From Comamonadaceae bacterium (GTDB lineage: Bacteria; Pseudomonadota; Gammaproteobacteria; Burkholderiales; Burkholderiaceae_C), in assembly GCA_027484575.1 (NCBI GenBank), contig JAIXSQ010000007.1, forward strand, positions 496,001 to 560,000: DNA of 64,000 bases, written 5' to 3'. Under the pieces are notes generated by a model. That model was given only the letters and a program-made list of their open reading frames with translations. It did no database searches and had not been told where the DNA came from. Shown piece after piece: positions 8,194 through 17,700 of the stretch. How positions within the stretch are numbered: position 1 is the stretch's first letter; each line of letters begins with the position of its first letter. Both the position numbers and the translations under genes were made by a program.

Positions 8194-8227
8194 AAGAAAA
8201 AGCCCCCATCGGCACCGCCGATGGGGG
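8194..8227 (-). terminator. Rho-independent terminator after the lysis genes
   Basis: A perfect 11-bp stem (CCCCCATCGGC paired with GCCGATGGGGG, 8203-8227) has a 3-nt loop. On the - strand it is followed by CTTTTTCTT. It sits just downstream of the Rz/Rz1 stop codons and ends the late - strand transcript. Confidence 0.85.
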
Positions 8228-8272
8228 TTGAAGTTCGAGCGAACTCGAACAAGGAGACGACCTTGCAATCCG

Positions 8273-8788
8273 TCAGGGCGGCGCGATCAGCGCGTCGTAG
8301 GAGCGCTCGCAGAGCTGGCCGGCGGTGCGGGCGGCGTCAGCGTAAGCAGCCAGGACTCCCGCGCGCTCGTCAGCGCGGCTGAGCACGTCGGCGAGCACTC
8401 CGATGGGATCGCCGGCTGCCGCGCCGCCGCCGGCAGGGGCAGGATCGCCGCGGGACGAACGCCCGGAGGCAGCGAAGGCGGCGAGCTGGGCGCGCAGCCG
8501 GTCAGCAGCAGCACGAGCGCCGGCAGCATCAGCAGCAGCACGAGCGAGATCCTGAGCATGGGCATCTTGAGCCTCCTGTTGCGCCCGGCGGCGGGCGGCT
8601 TCCTTGCGGTCTTCCTTGACCTGGTCGGCCACCACTTGGCGAGTCCACTCGGCGCGCACCTCGGCGCGCCCCTCCTCGCGCAAAGAGTCCTTCCACACTC
8701 CCACGGCCCAAGCCAGGCCGGCCCAGACGGCAGCTGCGAACAGCAGGCCGGCGATCCACGCCCAGCCGCGCAGCGACAGGCCCATCAT
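8273..8788 (-). CDS. Rz: i-spanin (Rz-like)
   Basis: 171 aa. Inner-membrane spanin subunit that helps fuse the inner and outer membranes at the last step of lysis. It has one N-terminal membrane anchor (GWAWIAGLLFAAAVWAGLAWAVGVW, residues 7-31) followed by a long charged, Ala-rich periplasmic coiled coil (about 35-125). The start overlaps the endolysin stop (ATGATG over TGA). The outer-membrane partner Rz1 is nested entirely inside this gene in another frame. Confidence 0.85.
   Translation of the reverse strand: MMGLSLRGWAWIAGLLFAAAVWAGLAWAVGVWKDSLREEGRAEVRAEWTRQVVADQVKEDRKEAARRRAQQEAQDAHAQDLARAAADAAGARAAADRLRAQLAAFAASGRSSRGDPAPAGGGAAAGDPIGVLADVLSRADERAGVLAAYADAARTAGQLCERSYDALIAPP
8287..8565 (-). 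CDS. Rz1: o-spanin (Rz1-like lipoprotein) nested inside Rz
   Basis: 92 aa. Outer-membrane lipoprotein subunit of the spanin complex. The signal peptide MPMLRISLVLLLMLPALVLLLTGC ends in the lipobox L-T-G-C, and the mature N-terminus is Pro-rich (APSSPPSLPPGVRP) as in lambda Rz1. An AGGAGG ribosome site lies 6 nt before the ATG. The whole gene is embedded in the Rz gene in a different frame, the classic lambda arrangement. At 92 aa it is longer than lambda Rz1 (60 aa). Confidence 0.85.
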   Translation of the reverse strand: MPMLRISLVLLLMLPALVLLLTGCAPSSPPSLPPGVRPAAILPLPAAARQPAIPSECSPTCSAALTSARESWLLTLTPPAPPASSASAPTTR

Positions 8789-9438
8789 GCGAGCACCCTC
8801 CTGCACAGCTCCGCGAGCTTCTCGCAGTGCGCCAGGCCGATCTCGCCGCCGTTCACGCGCCGGCGGATGCGCACCTGGTCGCCCAGCTGCACGTCGGGCA
8901 CGCTGCCCTCCCACCACGCGATGGCGGCCTCGATCGCGTAGCGCGGGCCCTCCAGCAGGTTCGGCAGGCCCTCGAGGTCCTGCCCCATCAGCTCGCCCAG
9001 CCGGCGGTACGACGCGCGGCCGGTGGCCATGATCAGGCCGCGACCGCGGAACTGCCAGCCGTCGCCGGCCTGCACGTTGCCCATGCGGCCGCCATAGACG
9101 CGGTTGGCCAGCGCCTCGGGGTTGCCCGCGAAGGGAGCGGCCGCGGCCTCGCTTGGGAAACGGCCCGGCCAGACCTGGCAGATGCGCGCCGCGCTGTAGT
9201 CCAGGTCCTCAACCATCTTGCCCAGCATGCCGGTCTCGTGCAGGCACTGCGGCAGCCAGTCGAGCAGGTCCCTCAGGCCGGCGCTGAAGCGCCCGGGCTG
9301 CACCTCCGCAGCGAAGGGCTCGGCCCATTGGCTGGCCCTCAGCGACGGCACTCCCAGCTCCTGCAGCTTGCGGAACCAGTCGTCGGCCGACCAGAGCCTT
9401 GCGAAGGGCTCGACGCGGGTGTAGCCGCCGACCCGCAT
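8785..9438 (-). CDS. Endolysin, glycoside hydrolase family 19
   Basis: 217 aa. Muralytic enzyme of the chitinase/lysozyme GH19 family, cutting peptidoglycan glycan strands. Catalytic Glu68 is in QCLHETG. Further family signatures follow: EDLDYSAARICQVWPGRF, ANRVYGGRMGN, and the WQFRGRGLIMATGRASYRRLG block at about 120-140. No signal peptide is present, so export depends on a holin. The ATG at 9438 overlaps the stop of the upstream membrane protein by 4 bp, and its own stop overlaps Rz. Confidence 0.9.
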   Translation of the reverse strand: MRVGGYTRVEPFARLWSADDWFRKLQELGVPSLRASQWAEPFAAEVQPGRFSAGLRDLLDWLPQCLHETGMLGKMVEDLDYSAARICQVWPGRFPSEAAAAPFAGNPEALANRVYGGRMGNVQAGDGWQFRGRGLIMATGRASYRRLGELMGQDLEGLPNLLEGPRYAIEAAIAWWEGSVPDVQLGDQVRIRRRVNGGEIGLAHCEKLAELCRRVLA

Positions 9439-9860
9439 CACACCCGCCCCTGGTCGCCCGCGCCACGACCCGCGAAGGCCTCCGCCCGGGCCTCGAGGAA
9501 CTTCGCCCCGAGGAACGACCCCAGGACCACGCTCGACAGCTTCAGCCAGACGTCGAGACCGGCACTGGTGGCACCGATGAACGCCACGATGCCGGCGAGC
9601 CAGCTGCCCAGCATGTGCGCCGTGCAGAAGAGCCACGGCTTGATCAGCGGCGCGTCCGGCGCCTGTCGCAGCTCGCGGTCGAGGCGAAGGACCAGCGCCG
9701 TCGCGCCCGAGAGCGTGGACAGCAGCATGGACACCCCCACCAGGGCCAGCGAGACCTGCACGCCGGCGTCGATGACGATCACGCCGGTGGCCAGCGCCGC
9801 AGGGGCCCACATGAGCAGGAGGAGCGCCCGCAGGCAGATCGAGATGTAGCGGGTGGTCAT
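9438..9860 (-). CDS. Putative holin
   Basis: 140 aa. Membrane protein with about 4 hydrophobic segments: residues 6-25, 28-52, 76-95 and 103-120. The C-terminus is charged (FLEARAEAFAGRGAGDQGRV). Directly upstream of the endolysin and co-translated with it, it is the best candidate for the pore former that times lysis. Sequence family not certain; it resembles LydA-type phage holins in size and layout. Confidence 0.65.
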   Translation of the reverse strand: MTTRYISICLRALLLLMWAPAALATGVIVIDAGVQVSLALVGVSMLLSTLSGATALVLRLDRELRQAPDAPLIKPWLFCTAHMLGSWLAGIVAFIGATSAGLDVWLKLSSVVLGSFLGAKFLEARAEAFAGRGAGDQGRV

Positions 9861-10318
9861 GTGCGGCTCCTGTGTCGCGAGAAGAGGTCGAAGAAGGCGA
9901 TGGCCACGCTGACGGCCGCGTCCAGCCAGAAGGCCAGGAGCAGCGTCGTCATGCCCACGGCCGAGACGATCACGCCGGTGATCGAGACGAGCCCAAGGGC
10001 CAGCAGCATGTAGACCAGGTGCCGCCACCGGCGAGCGAACGGCAGGTTGATGTGGGCCGGCAGCAGATCGTTGACCACCACGTCGACCAGCGCCAGGCAG
10101 GCCAGCAGCCCCAGTGCGCCGACGCACAGCCACCCGGACGAGCCCGACATGGCCACCACGCGGTGCGCAAGCGCCTGCGGCTCGGTGCAGATGATCAGCA
10201 CGTTGGCCAGCACGCTGAGCGCGACGTAGAGGCGCACCAGCCAATACCGCGGCATGGTGGGCCGCTGGGAGTACATGCGCGTTTCCTCGTACCAGGCGGG
10301 GCGGCGGTCTGCACGCAT
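9857..10318 (-). CDS. Phage membrane protein, possible second holin or antiholin
   Basis: 153 aa with four predicted membrane segments (about 26-45, 55-82, 100-122, 125-147) and a Arg-rich C-terminal end. A GAGGAG ribosome site precedes the ATG. Its stop overlaps the putative holin start by 4 bp. Pairs of small membrane proteins before an endolysin often act as holin plus antiholin. No family was recognised, so which of the two forms the hole is open. Confidence 0.6.
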   Translation of the reverse strand: MRADRRPAWYEETRMYSQRPTMPRYWLVRLYVALSVLANVLIICTEPQALAHRVVAMSGSSGWLCVGALGLLACLALVDVVVNDLLPAHINLPFARRWRHLVYMLLALGLVSITGVIVSAVGMTTLLLAFWLDAAVSVAIAFFDLFSRHRSRT

Positions 10319-10330
10319 CGGGGCGTCTCC

Positions 10331-11698
10331 TCAGGCAGTGAGCAGCCGCAGCTGCTCGTTGGACAGCCGGCGGCTGTAGGTGCGGAAGTCGTGGATGTGC
10401 AGCAGCGGCGACTGGCCGTCGCTGTTCACTCCGAGCTGGCCGAGGATCACCCGCGACAGCGTCGGGTGCGTCTGGCTGTCGCCCGCGATCGGCCCGCCGT
10501 TCAGGCAGATGGACCGGCCGACGGCATCGCCGGCATAGGCGGCCTTCCCGCGCGCGCCCTTCGTGTAGGCGTTGGTGGTGTTCGGCGCCTGCGACCCGTT
10601 CCAGACCTCAAGCCGGCCGTTGGCGGGCTGGATCGCCAGCGCGATCGCGTTGTCGCCGGTCAGGCGGTTCCAGTCGGCGCGGTCGAACGGCAGCACGAAG
10701 TCGATCACCTGCGAGTGCGCCTGTCCGGCGGCGATCGTCGGCAGCGGCACCACGAACTCGTCGCGCGCCCGGGTCACGGCAGACCCGCTGGTCAGGATCG
10801 GGCTGGTGGGGAATGCCTGCTGCTCGAGTTGAGGGGCGGCAATTCGCAGAGTGACGTCGATCGTGGCGCCGTTTGGCACCGATGCATAGATGCCAGGGCG
10901 CAAGAATGCGGCCGAAGCATTCACAACGGGGACGGTCGACGTGAAGCGCGCCAGGGCGCTCGTTAGCGACGGGTTGAATGCCGTTTCCTGCAGGTAGTTC
11001 CCGGCGGCACCGTTCTCGATCAGCCGGAAAAAGAACACCGAGACGCCGAGAGATCCGGCGACTACGCGCAAGTAGACCGAGTTGGTCCACGTTTGCCCCT
11101 GCGCGGCAGCAACGATCGTCGCAGCCTCGAAGAAAACCTGCGCAGCTGTCGCCGCAGTAGCCGTCCCGCTCCATCGCACATCGAGATATGGAAGGCCGTT
11201 CTCGGTCCCGGTGCCGACAATCTCGGTGGCAATGCCAGTGGTGAGGTCGCCCTTCTGCCAGTTTGTGGGCGGCGTTCCGGGCGCACCGTTCACCGCGCCC
11301 GTCATGCTGTTGTTCCTGATCGCGTTCGTGCTGGCCGGCTCGCGCAGCCACGAAGGCAGGCCCACGGGCGACGGTACGCGCCGGATCTCGTTCGTGCCGT
11401 ACTGACGCAGCGTGCCGGTGTTGTCGAACGCCCAGGCCGGGCTGGCCCGGGTGAACACCGACGCCGGGTCGATGAACCCGCGCCCGGCCACCCACAGCCG
11501 GTTCCCGATCACGTCCAGGTGCACGTCGGCGCCGTCCGCCGGGAACCCGCGCACCGGGCCGGTCAGCAGGCCGGGCGCCGTGCCCAGCCCCGCCCCCAAC
11601 GCTGGTGCGCGCCGGCCGATGCCCTCCAGCGCCGTCGCGTGCGTGGCGATGCTGTGGGCGTGCCGGCGGCGGATGCCCTCGGACAGCTTGGCAGGCAT
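10331..11698 (-). CDS. Phage tail fiber/spike protein with LamG-like C-terminus
   Basis: 455 aa. The central region (about 65-120) has the pattern FTRASPAWAFDNTGTLRQYG ... EIRRVPSP ... LREPASTNAIRNNS. This is the conserved leader of the phage head-spike/fiber domain, which precedes beta-sandwich carbohydrate-binding modules. The remainder alternates beta-rich segments and ends in a LamG-like module (residues 350-455: SQVIDFVLPF, NGRLEVWNGSQ, HIHDFRTYSRRLSNEQLRLLTA). Likely a distal receptor-binding or spike protein. The start overlaps the upstream gene by 1-4 bp. A much longer open frame upstream is not used. Confidence 0.7.
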   Translation of the reverse strand: MPAKLSEGIRRRHAHSIATHATALEGIGRRAPALGAGLGTAPGLLTGPVRGFPADGADVHLDVIGNRLWVAGRGFIDPASVFTRASPAWAFDNTGTLRQYGTNEIRRVPSPVGLPSWLREPASTNAIRNNSMTGAVNGAPGTPPTNWQKGDLTTGIATEIVGTGTENGLPYLDVRWSGTATAATAAQVFFEAATIVAAAQGQTWTNSVYLRVVAGSLGVSVFFFRLIENGAAGNYLQETAFNPSLTSALARFTSTVPVVNASAAFLRPGIYASVPNGATIDVTLRIAAPQLEQQAFPTSPILTSGSAVTRARDEFVVPLPTIAAGQAHSQVIDFVLPFDRADWNRLTGDNAIALAIQPANGRLEVWNGSQAPNTTNAYTKGARGKAAYAGDAVGRSICLNGGPIAGDSQTHPTLSRVILGQLGVNSDGQSPLLHIHDFRTYSRRLSNEQLRLLTA

Positions 11699-12120
11699 CA
11701 GAACCGCTCGCTGAAGGCCTGGACGGTGATCGTGCGGGCTGCAGTCACCTGCGCCTGGTTGCGCACGCGCAGGATGGCGCCGCCCTTGAGCGGCAGCACC
11801 CGCTTGCCCAGGGCGTCCATCGGCAGGCCCGGCTGCAGTGCGGCGGCCAGCGCGTCGACGGCCGGCGTCGTGCCGTTCGTGCCGCTGCCGGCCGGCACGT
11901 TCACCGAGCAGAGCAGCAGGTCCGAGCCGCCGGTGTTCAGCAGCAGGTCGACCACCCGGGCCGAGGTGTCGTCGGAGACGATCTGCACCGCCTTGACCAC
12001 CTCGTCGTCGGTGCCGGCGGTGAGCAGCGCCTTCAGGGTGCTGGCCGCGTCGGCGTTGGTGAAGGTCACGCCGCCCTGCTGGAGGGTCTGGGTGAGGTTC
12101 AGGGATGTGCTTTTGGGCAT
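11698..12120 (-). CDS. Phage structural protein, unknown
   Basis: 140 aa. Thr/Ser/Asn-rich, beta-strand-rich sequence with no signal peptide and no Cys pairs. It lies between two tail-fiber-region proteins, overlapping the downstream fiber gene (ATGA). Size and composition fit an Ig-like or decoration module of the fiber, but no family is recognised. Confidence 0.6.
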   Translation of the reverse strand: MPKSTSLNLTQTLQQGGVTFTNADAASTLKALLTAGTDDEVVKAVQIVSDDTSARVVDLLLNTGGSDLLLCSVNVPAGSGTNGTTPAVDALAAALQPGLPMDALGKRVLPLKGGAILRVRNQAQVTAARTITVQAFSERF

Positions 12121-12132
12121 GGTTTGCTCCGA

Positions 12133-12543
12133 TCAGAGGCCGACGAGGATGAGGTTCGCGGCGGTGCGGGCCGCCAGGGCGGCGTTCTGCGCAGCCAGAG
12201 CGCTGGCGGCCGCCGAGTCGAGGGTTGCAGGCGTCAGCGTGAGCACGTCGTGCAGTGCCACCGCCTGGTTGGGCACAGTCGCGATGCCGGTGAAGAGCAG
12301 CTCGCCGCCATAGGCATAGAGCTCGACGCGGTACTGGCTGCCTTGCGTGCCGCGCGCGTTGGGCCACAGCTGCGCGACCGCTTCGCCGTTCTGGTCGAGC
12401 GTGACCCGGGCCTGCTGCGGCACGACCACCCCGCCGTCGATGTCGGCGCGCGTGAGGGTGAAGACCGCAGTGCCACGGGGCACTGGGGCGCCGCCCAGCA
12501 CCTGGCTGGCAGCGATTGAGACGTTGACGGTCTGCAGGATCAT
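12133..12543 (-). CDS. Phage fiber-region protein, unknown
   Basis: 136 aa. The first 90 residues form an Ig/beta-sandwich-like pattern (VPRGTAVFTLTRADIDGGVVVPQQARVTLDQNGEAVAQLWPN, broken here by reading rather than motif) and the C-terminus is an Ala-rich helix ending NLILVGL. Such short proteins are frequent between J and the lysis genes. Possible fiber-associated module; function not assignable. Confidence 0.6.
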   Translation of the reverse strand: MILQTVNVSIAASQVLGGAPVPRGTAVFTLTRADIDGGVVVPQQARVTLDQNGEAVAQLWPNARGTQGSQYRVELYAYGGELLFTGIATVPNQAVALHDVLTLTPATLDSAAASALAAQNAALAARTAANLILVGL

Positions 12544-12552
12544 GGCGGCGTC

Positions 12553-13095
12553 CTAGATGTGGTCCCCGGTGGGGTCGAATGGGTCCAGCAGGGGCTCCAT
12601 CCAGCGGGCGATACCCTGGCGCCACTGACCCAGCAGACCAGTCGGCTGCAGGCGGATGTACCGCTGCAGGCGGCCCGTCACGAGCTCGGAGGCCTGCGCG
12701 GGCAGCTGCAGGCACAGCACGGTGAACACGACCCAGTTCACCAGCAGGTCGAGCGCCAAGCCGAAGCCGGCGACGAACCAGGCCAGCCACCGCACGCGCG
12801 CCGGGAGCCGTTCGACGATGGGCAGCATCTTGGCCAGGTGCATGACTGCCAGGTAGAAGACCCAGAGGGCGAGCACCAGGGTGGCGAACCACACCGGCCA
12901 GCGCAGCCAGTCCCACACAGCCAGCAGCCACTCCACGGCCGCTGCGACCGCTGGCGGCAGGCCCGGGAAGTACAGGCCCAGCAGGTCGACCAGTGCCCAG
13001 AGCCCGACGGCCGTGTTGAGCACCCAGAGGACGCACCACACGGACGAAAGCGCGCCAGCCACCGCGGGCAGCAGGTTGCGCTTGAAGCCTTCCAT
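12553..13095 (-). CDS. Prophage multispanning membrane protein
   Basis: 180 aa with four strong hydrophobic segments (about 10-40, 45-75 with Trp clusters, 82-105, 117-145) and a polar tail. Its ATG overlaps the stop of the upstream gene. A membrane protein inside the fiber module is unusual. It could act in superinfection exclusion or be an additional holin-like protein. No family recognised. Confidence 0.6.
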   Translation of the reverse strand: MEGFKRNLLPAVAGALSSVWCVLWVLNTAVGLWALVDLLGLYFPGLPPAVAAAVEWLLAVWDWLRWPVWFATLVLALWVFYLAVMHLAKMLPIVERLPARVRWLAWFVAGFGLALDLLVNWVVFTVLCLQLPAQASELVTGRLQRYIRLQPTGLLGQWRQGIARWMEPLLDPFDPTGDHI

Positions 13096-13526
13096 CAGGA
13101 GGCCACCTCGCGGAACGCGGCCTGCACGTTCGCCGGCGCGGCCATCACCAGCTGCGCGTAGCGCGCCTTCACCGCCGCGCGGAATTGCGCTTCGGTCGTG
13201 GCGGCGGCCAGCGCCGGATCCTTCGTCAGGTCGAGCAGGCCCTGCCGGGCGGCCAGCACCGCCGCCACGGTCGTCTCGTCGCCGGCCGCCTTTGCGGCGA
13301 AGCCGATGCCCACCAGCGCGTCGAGGATGTCCTTCCGACGGTCGCGCGCCTCGCGCATCAGCGCGTCGCGGTTGAACGGGCCGACGGCAGCAACTGCAGC
13401 CAGCGCACGCGCTTCGGCTTCCTCGATCTCGACGGCGTCGGGAGGCAGCAGCTCGAGGCCGCCGCGCTCGAGGTCTTCGTCGCTCAGGGCGGCGACACGG
13501 TTGTCGGGGGTCTTGAAGTAGTGCAT
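13095..13526 (-). CDS. Phage tail-fiber-region protein, helical, unknown
   Basis: 143 aa. It begins MHYFKTPDNRVAALSDEDLERG, a lead-in seen in short proteins following tail fibers (tail fiber assembly-like). It then has a helical Ala/Arg-rich body with ALMREARDRRKDILDALVGIG. Start and stop each overlap neighbours, so it is translationally coupled to the fiber gene. A fiber chaperone role is an inference from position and from the N-terminal pattern. Confidence 0.6.
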   Translation of the reverse strand: MHYFKTPDNRVAALSDEDLERGGLELLPPDAVEIEEAEARALAAVAAVGPFNRDALMREARDRRKDILDALVGIGFAAKAAGDETTVAAVLAARQGLLDLTKDPALAAATTEAQFRAAVKARYAQLVMAAPANVQAAFREVAS

Positions 13527-14761
13527 TAGCGGATCTCCAGCCAGCCAGCAAGGGCGCCGGTGCCGGTCTGCCCGGCCTGATAAGTGGCGCCCGGAGGAAC
13601 GGGAACGGCGATCTGCGAGGTCGCGCCCGATGTGGGCTGGCCGGTGCCGTTGAAAGTGCGCGCGACGCCGTTCTGCGTGACGGTGATCGTTGCCGTCGTG
13701 CCAGTGCCGCTCGCGGTCAGGACGACATGCGCCCAGATCGTCCGGCCGGTCGTGTTGAAGTAGGCGGTGCCCAGCACACGCGAGCCGGTCACGTCTTGAG
13801 CGGTCTGGCCGACGCCGAAAGTCATCATGCTGCCGAACGCCTGGCCGCCGACCGACTGCACCAGCGAGGGCGGCGACGCATAGGTGCCGGCGGCGGCCTG
13901 CGTGTGGCGGATCACCCGCACCAGCCTGTACGGCAGATTCGAGCGCGCGGTGTTGCTGTACCAGACGTTCGCGGCACCGGCGGCGGCACTGATCGCGGTG
14001 GTCGAGATCAGCCCCGTCTCGTCCATCGGCAGGCCGCCTGCCATGTTGGCGACGGCGTACTCCAGCGCGCCGCCGTTGTTCATCACGGCCACTGCGTAGT
14101 CGGCCTGCTGACCGCTGACGGAACCCAGCGTGGCACCCGACGGGATCACCAGCGCGGCCGGCGTGCCCGTGACCTGCGTCGTCGCGCCCGAGCCGAGCGT
14201 GGTGGAGCGGAACGCAAGGGAGTACGCCTGCGCCACCACCGTCAGGGCGTTCGACGCCACCGTGTCGGTCGGGCCAGACTTCAGCACTGCCTCCACGTCC
14301 GTCGCGCCGATGGCGCCGATGGCAGCGCGGGCTGCAGCCTGCGTGGCACCGGTCAGCGTGACGATCCGCCAGTTCGTCGAGCCGGCCGGCAACTGCACCT
14401 CGGCCACGCCGCCCGCGCCGATGGTGATCGCACCGGTGCTGCCCTCGATAGTGTCGGTGCCGCCGCGCTGGACGATGACCGTGTTCCCGGACGAGTCGAT
14501 CCGGCGAATCATGAACACCGCGTCGTCGGTGTCCGAGCCGCTGGTCGGCAGCGTCAGAGTGACGTTGGCCGACGTGGCGTCAACGAGCACGAGACCAGCC
14601 TGCGTAGTCAGAAGCGTCGAACTGGTGGTGATCGCCGAACGCGACGCATCGCTCAGTCCTGCGGTCTTGAGCGCGTTCCAGATCGCGACCAAGACGGTCT
14701 TGAGCTGTGCGCCGGAAAGCGTGGTCCCATTGACCGACGCGAGAGTTGGTAGCCTAGCCAT
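13526..14761 (-). CDS. Phage tail fiber protein
   Basis: 411 aa. Thr/Ser/Gly/Ala-rich, beta-strand-rich and repetitive, with patterns typical of side-tail fibers: LTLPTSGSDTDDAVFMIRRI, IQRGGTDTIEGS (written VQRGGTDTIEGS in the frame), and AARAAIGAIGATDVEAVL, a short helical hinge. It follows J with an 8-bp overlap. Probably contacts the host surface. The C-terminal receptor domain does not match anything recognised. Confidence 0.7.
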   Translation of the reverse strand: MARLPTLASVNGTTLSGAQLKTVLVAIWNALKTAGLSDASRSAITTSSTLLTTQAGLVLVDATSANVTLTLPTSGSDTDDAVFMIRRIDSSGNTVIVQRGGTDTIEGSTGAITIGAGGVAEVQLPAGSTNWRIVTLTGATQAAARAAIGAIGATDVEAVLKSGPTDTVASNALTVVAQAYSLAFRSTTLGSGATTQVTGTPAALVIPSGATLGSVSGQQADYAVAVMNNGGALEYAVANMAGGLPMDETGLISTTAISAAAGAANVWYSNTARSNLPYRLVRVIRHTQAAAGTYASPPSLVQSVGGQAFGSMMTFGVGQTAQDVTGSRVLGTAYFNTTGRTIWAHVVLTASGTGTTATITVTQNGVARTFNGTGQPTSGATSQIAVPVPPGATYQAGQTGTGALAGWLEIR

Positions 14762-17700
14762 CTGCGAGTCCCCCGATATCGAAAGTCACCCTGCCCTGCA
14801 CCGCGGTGCCCGAGCCGTTCACCACCTGGACCAGCGGGCCCAGGCCTGGCGAGAAGTCCAAGACGCGCGGCGCCACTGCGCCCGAACCGTCCACGATGGG
14901 CGTGCCCTGCACCGTCTTGATCAAGATCCAGCTGCGCGCCGGCGTGCCGCTGGTCGGCGCCAGGCGCGTGCCATTGACGTCCACAAGGACGTTGCTGAAG
15001 GTCTGCCGCACATCGGGCATCACCAGCTGCGGCGTGAAGGTGTTGATGCGGCCCTGCACGCCGCCACCGACGACGCTCACCCGGAAGCGGATGCCCACCA
15101 TGCGCTGCACCGAGGTGGCGCCAGGCCACGGCGCCCACGCGCCGGCGCTGCCGTACAGCTCGGATGCCGCGTAGACGTCCGCACTGCTGTACAGGTCGCT
15201 GAGCGCGTCGCCGTCGGTCTGGTACTCGATGGTCGCGCCGGGGCCCACGACCGACGCGCTCAGAGTCAGCGTGCCGCCACCGTAGGCCGGCGCAAAGGCC
15301 TGCGACACCCACTGCATGGCCGCGTAGGTGGTCGCATAGACGTCCGCCTCGCCATAGAGGTCGGTGAGCGCGTAGAGGTTGGACGAGCCGTCGACGTTGG
15401 CCACGACGGCCCCACCGCTCACCGAGCTGGCCGAGAAGGTGCCCGGGAAGCCCTCGGAGCCGTAGTCGCGGCTCTGCACTGCGTTGCTCGCATCCGGCTG
15501 GCCGAAGTCCAGCACGGTGGAGACAGGCGTGCTGATGTTGCCGGTCGTGTCCTCGGAGACCACCATGATGGTCTGCACCCCGTACAGGCGCGTGCTGATC
15601 GGCCAGGGGCCCGTGGTCAGCAGGTCGTTGTGCAGCGGCGTGGCGCGCGACCAGACGGCACCCGTGGCACCAGGGAACGCCCGGATGCGGTAGCCGGCAA
15701 GGTCGACGTCGGTGACGGCACCCCAGAACACGAAGCCCTGGGTCGCGGTCACGAAGCCGGGCGCGGTCGGAGCCTCGGTCTTGCCCAGCACGCGATGCGT
15801 GATCGTCGACCAGGCCCCCTGCATTCCGAAGCTCGACACGAAGCGAACCCGCAGCAGGATGGTCGTGCCGTCGATGGGCCCTTGCAGGATGTGGCCGGAC
15901 GCATCGGCCGGCAGGTCGACGTTGACCCAGCGGTCCTCGAGATCCGTGGCCAGGCGCCACTGCAGCTGCAGGTAGCCGCCCGACAGCACATTGCGCAGGA
16001 TCGTGGCCGTCCAGGTCACTTGGACGCGGGTGATGATCGTGCCGTCGCCGGCCCGTAGCAGCACGCCCGTGCCGCTGGCCGCGGCGAGGTTCTCCGGCGC
16101 CGTCGGCCGCGCGAACGGATCGCGCAGGTTGCTGGTGACCAGCTGGTAGTCCTGCGCGTTGAAGGTGCCGGTGTAGACCGCCGCGTTGTCCTCCGTCAGC
16201 ACGAGCCCCACCGGCGCACTGGGCTCGAAATCCCAGTCGACGACGCGGAAGGACTTGAGCGCGAAGCCGAACTCGGTGTTGGCCACACGCACCCGGTCGC
16301 CCGGCTGCAGCCGCCAGCAGTGCAGGTGCGCCGGGTAGCGGATGGTCAGGCCCAGCCGGGCCCGCTCGACGGCGATGGCGGCCAGCTTCGTGCACTGCGC
16401 CGCCGTTGGGGTGAGCGGAAAATCCATGTCCTGCACGAGCGCCGCCCCGTCGGCCGACAGGTAGGAAGCCACGCTGTAGGGCGGCATGTCACCCGACACG
16501 CCCAGGCCGCCCGCAGCCACATAGCGGCCGCGCACGCCGTTGTAGCGGCCCTCGCGGGGGTTGCTGGCCTGGATCACCTCGATCGGCGCCGCCAGCGTGG
16601 TCTCGTCGGTCAGGTCCATGACCGGCGACGACCAGGCGCCGGCAATGATCCGCCACACTCCGGCCGAGAAATGCGAGGAGCCAGCCATGCAGTCCTCGAG
16701 CATGGTCTGGTTCGTCTCCCGGGCCTGGGCGGTGTCGACGACCCCGTCGCACGTGAATCCCTGGGCGTCGCAGGCGTTGGCAGCGGCAATGGCAGCCGCG
16801 CTGTCGATCTGCGACAGCGTTGCACCCAGGCCGAAGGAGCTGGCGATGTAGTCGGCCAGGCACAGCGCCGGGTTGTTCGTGTAGCCCCGGGTGCTCGTGC
16901 GGAAGTCCCAGATGTCGTTCTTGCCGCGCAGCCGGGCGCTGATGTTCGGCGGGCCGCCTTGGAAGCGCCCGAAGTTCAGGTCGAGGGTGACGACCGCGTA
17001 GGTGTAGCCGGACAGGCGATGAGCCGCCGTCCACTTGTCCGGCACCTGCGAGATCAGGAAGGCATCGGCGGTGTCCACGCCACCGGGCGACAGGTGCTTC
17101 TGCACGTTCACCCGGGCGCCGGCGTAGGCGTACTGGTAGCTCACGCGAACCACGGTGCCGGCCGCAAACTGCGTCTGGATCGTGGTGCCACCGATCACCT
17201 GACCGACATAGTCCTCGCCGCCGAACTGGACGGTCATCAGCGACCCGATCGTGCGCGACGTCGTCACCTGCCCGCTGCCATTCACGGTCAGCTGCTCGGT
17301 GATCGTGGCGTCGACACCGTTCTCGAAGAAAACGCCGGCGGTGCACCAGCCGTTCGCATCCAGGGCGCCGACCGGCTCGCCCTCGATGTAGATCTCGTCG
17401 ATGGCCTGGCACGGGTGCGCCGCGAAGACCACGACCAGGTGCTTGTACTCGTCCTTGGCGCCGCTGCTCAGGATGGCGACCACCGAGCCACCCACCGGCG
17501 CCGGATTGCCGTAGACGACCTTCCAGCTGGACTCGTTGCTCAGGACGGTGACGTTGCGGTCCTGCAGGCTCGCGTTGTACTGGGCCCGGGCTGCAGCCTG
17601 AGCAGCCTTCTGCTTGCGCCGCGCCTGGGCGGAGCGGGCCACCGTGAGCCCGGCGACGATCGCAAACGCCTGGAAAGGCGTGAGGAAGCCCGCCACCTGT

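Noticed and set aside
10331..13039. A 902-codon open frame on the - strand
   Set aside because: Only the last 455 codons look like protein; the rest overlaps three good genes in another frame and is Arg/Gly/Ala low-complexity.
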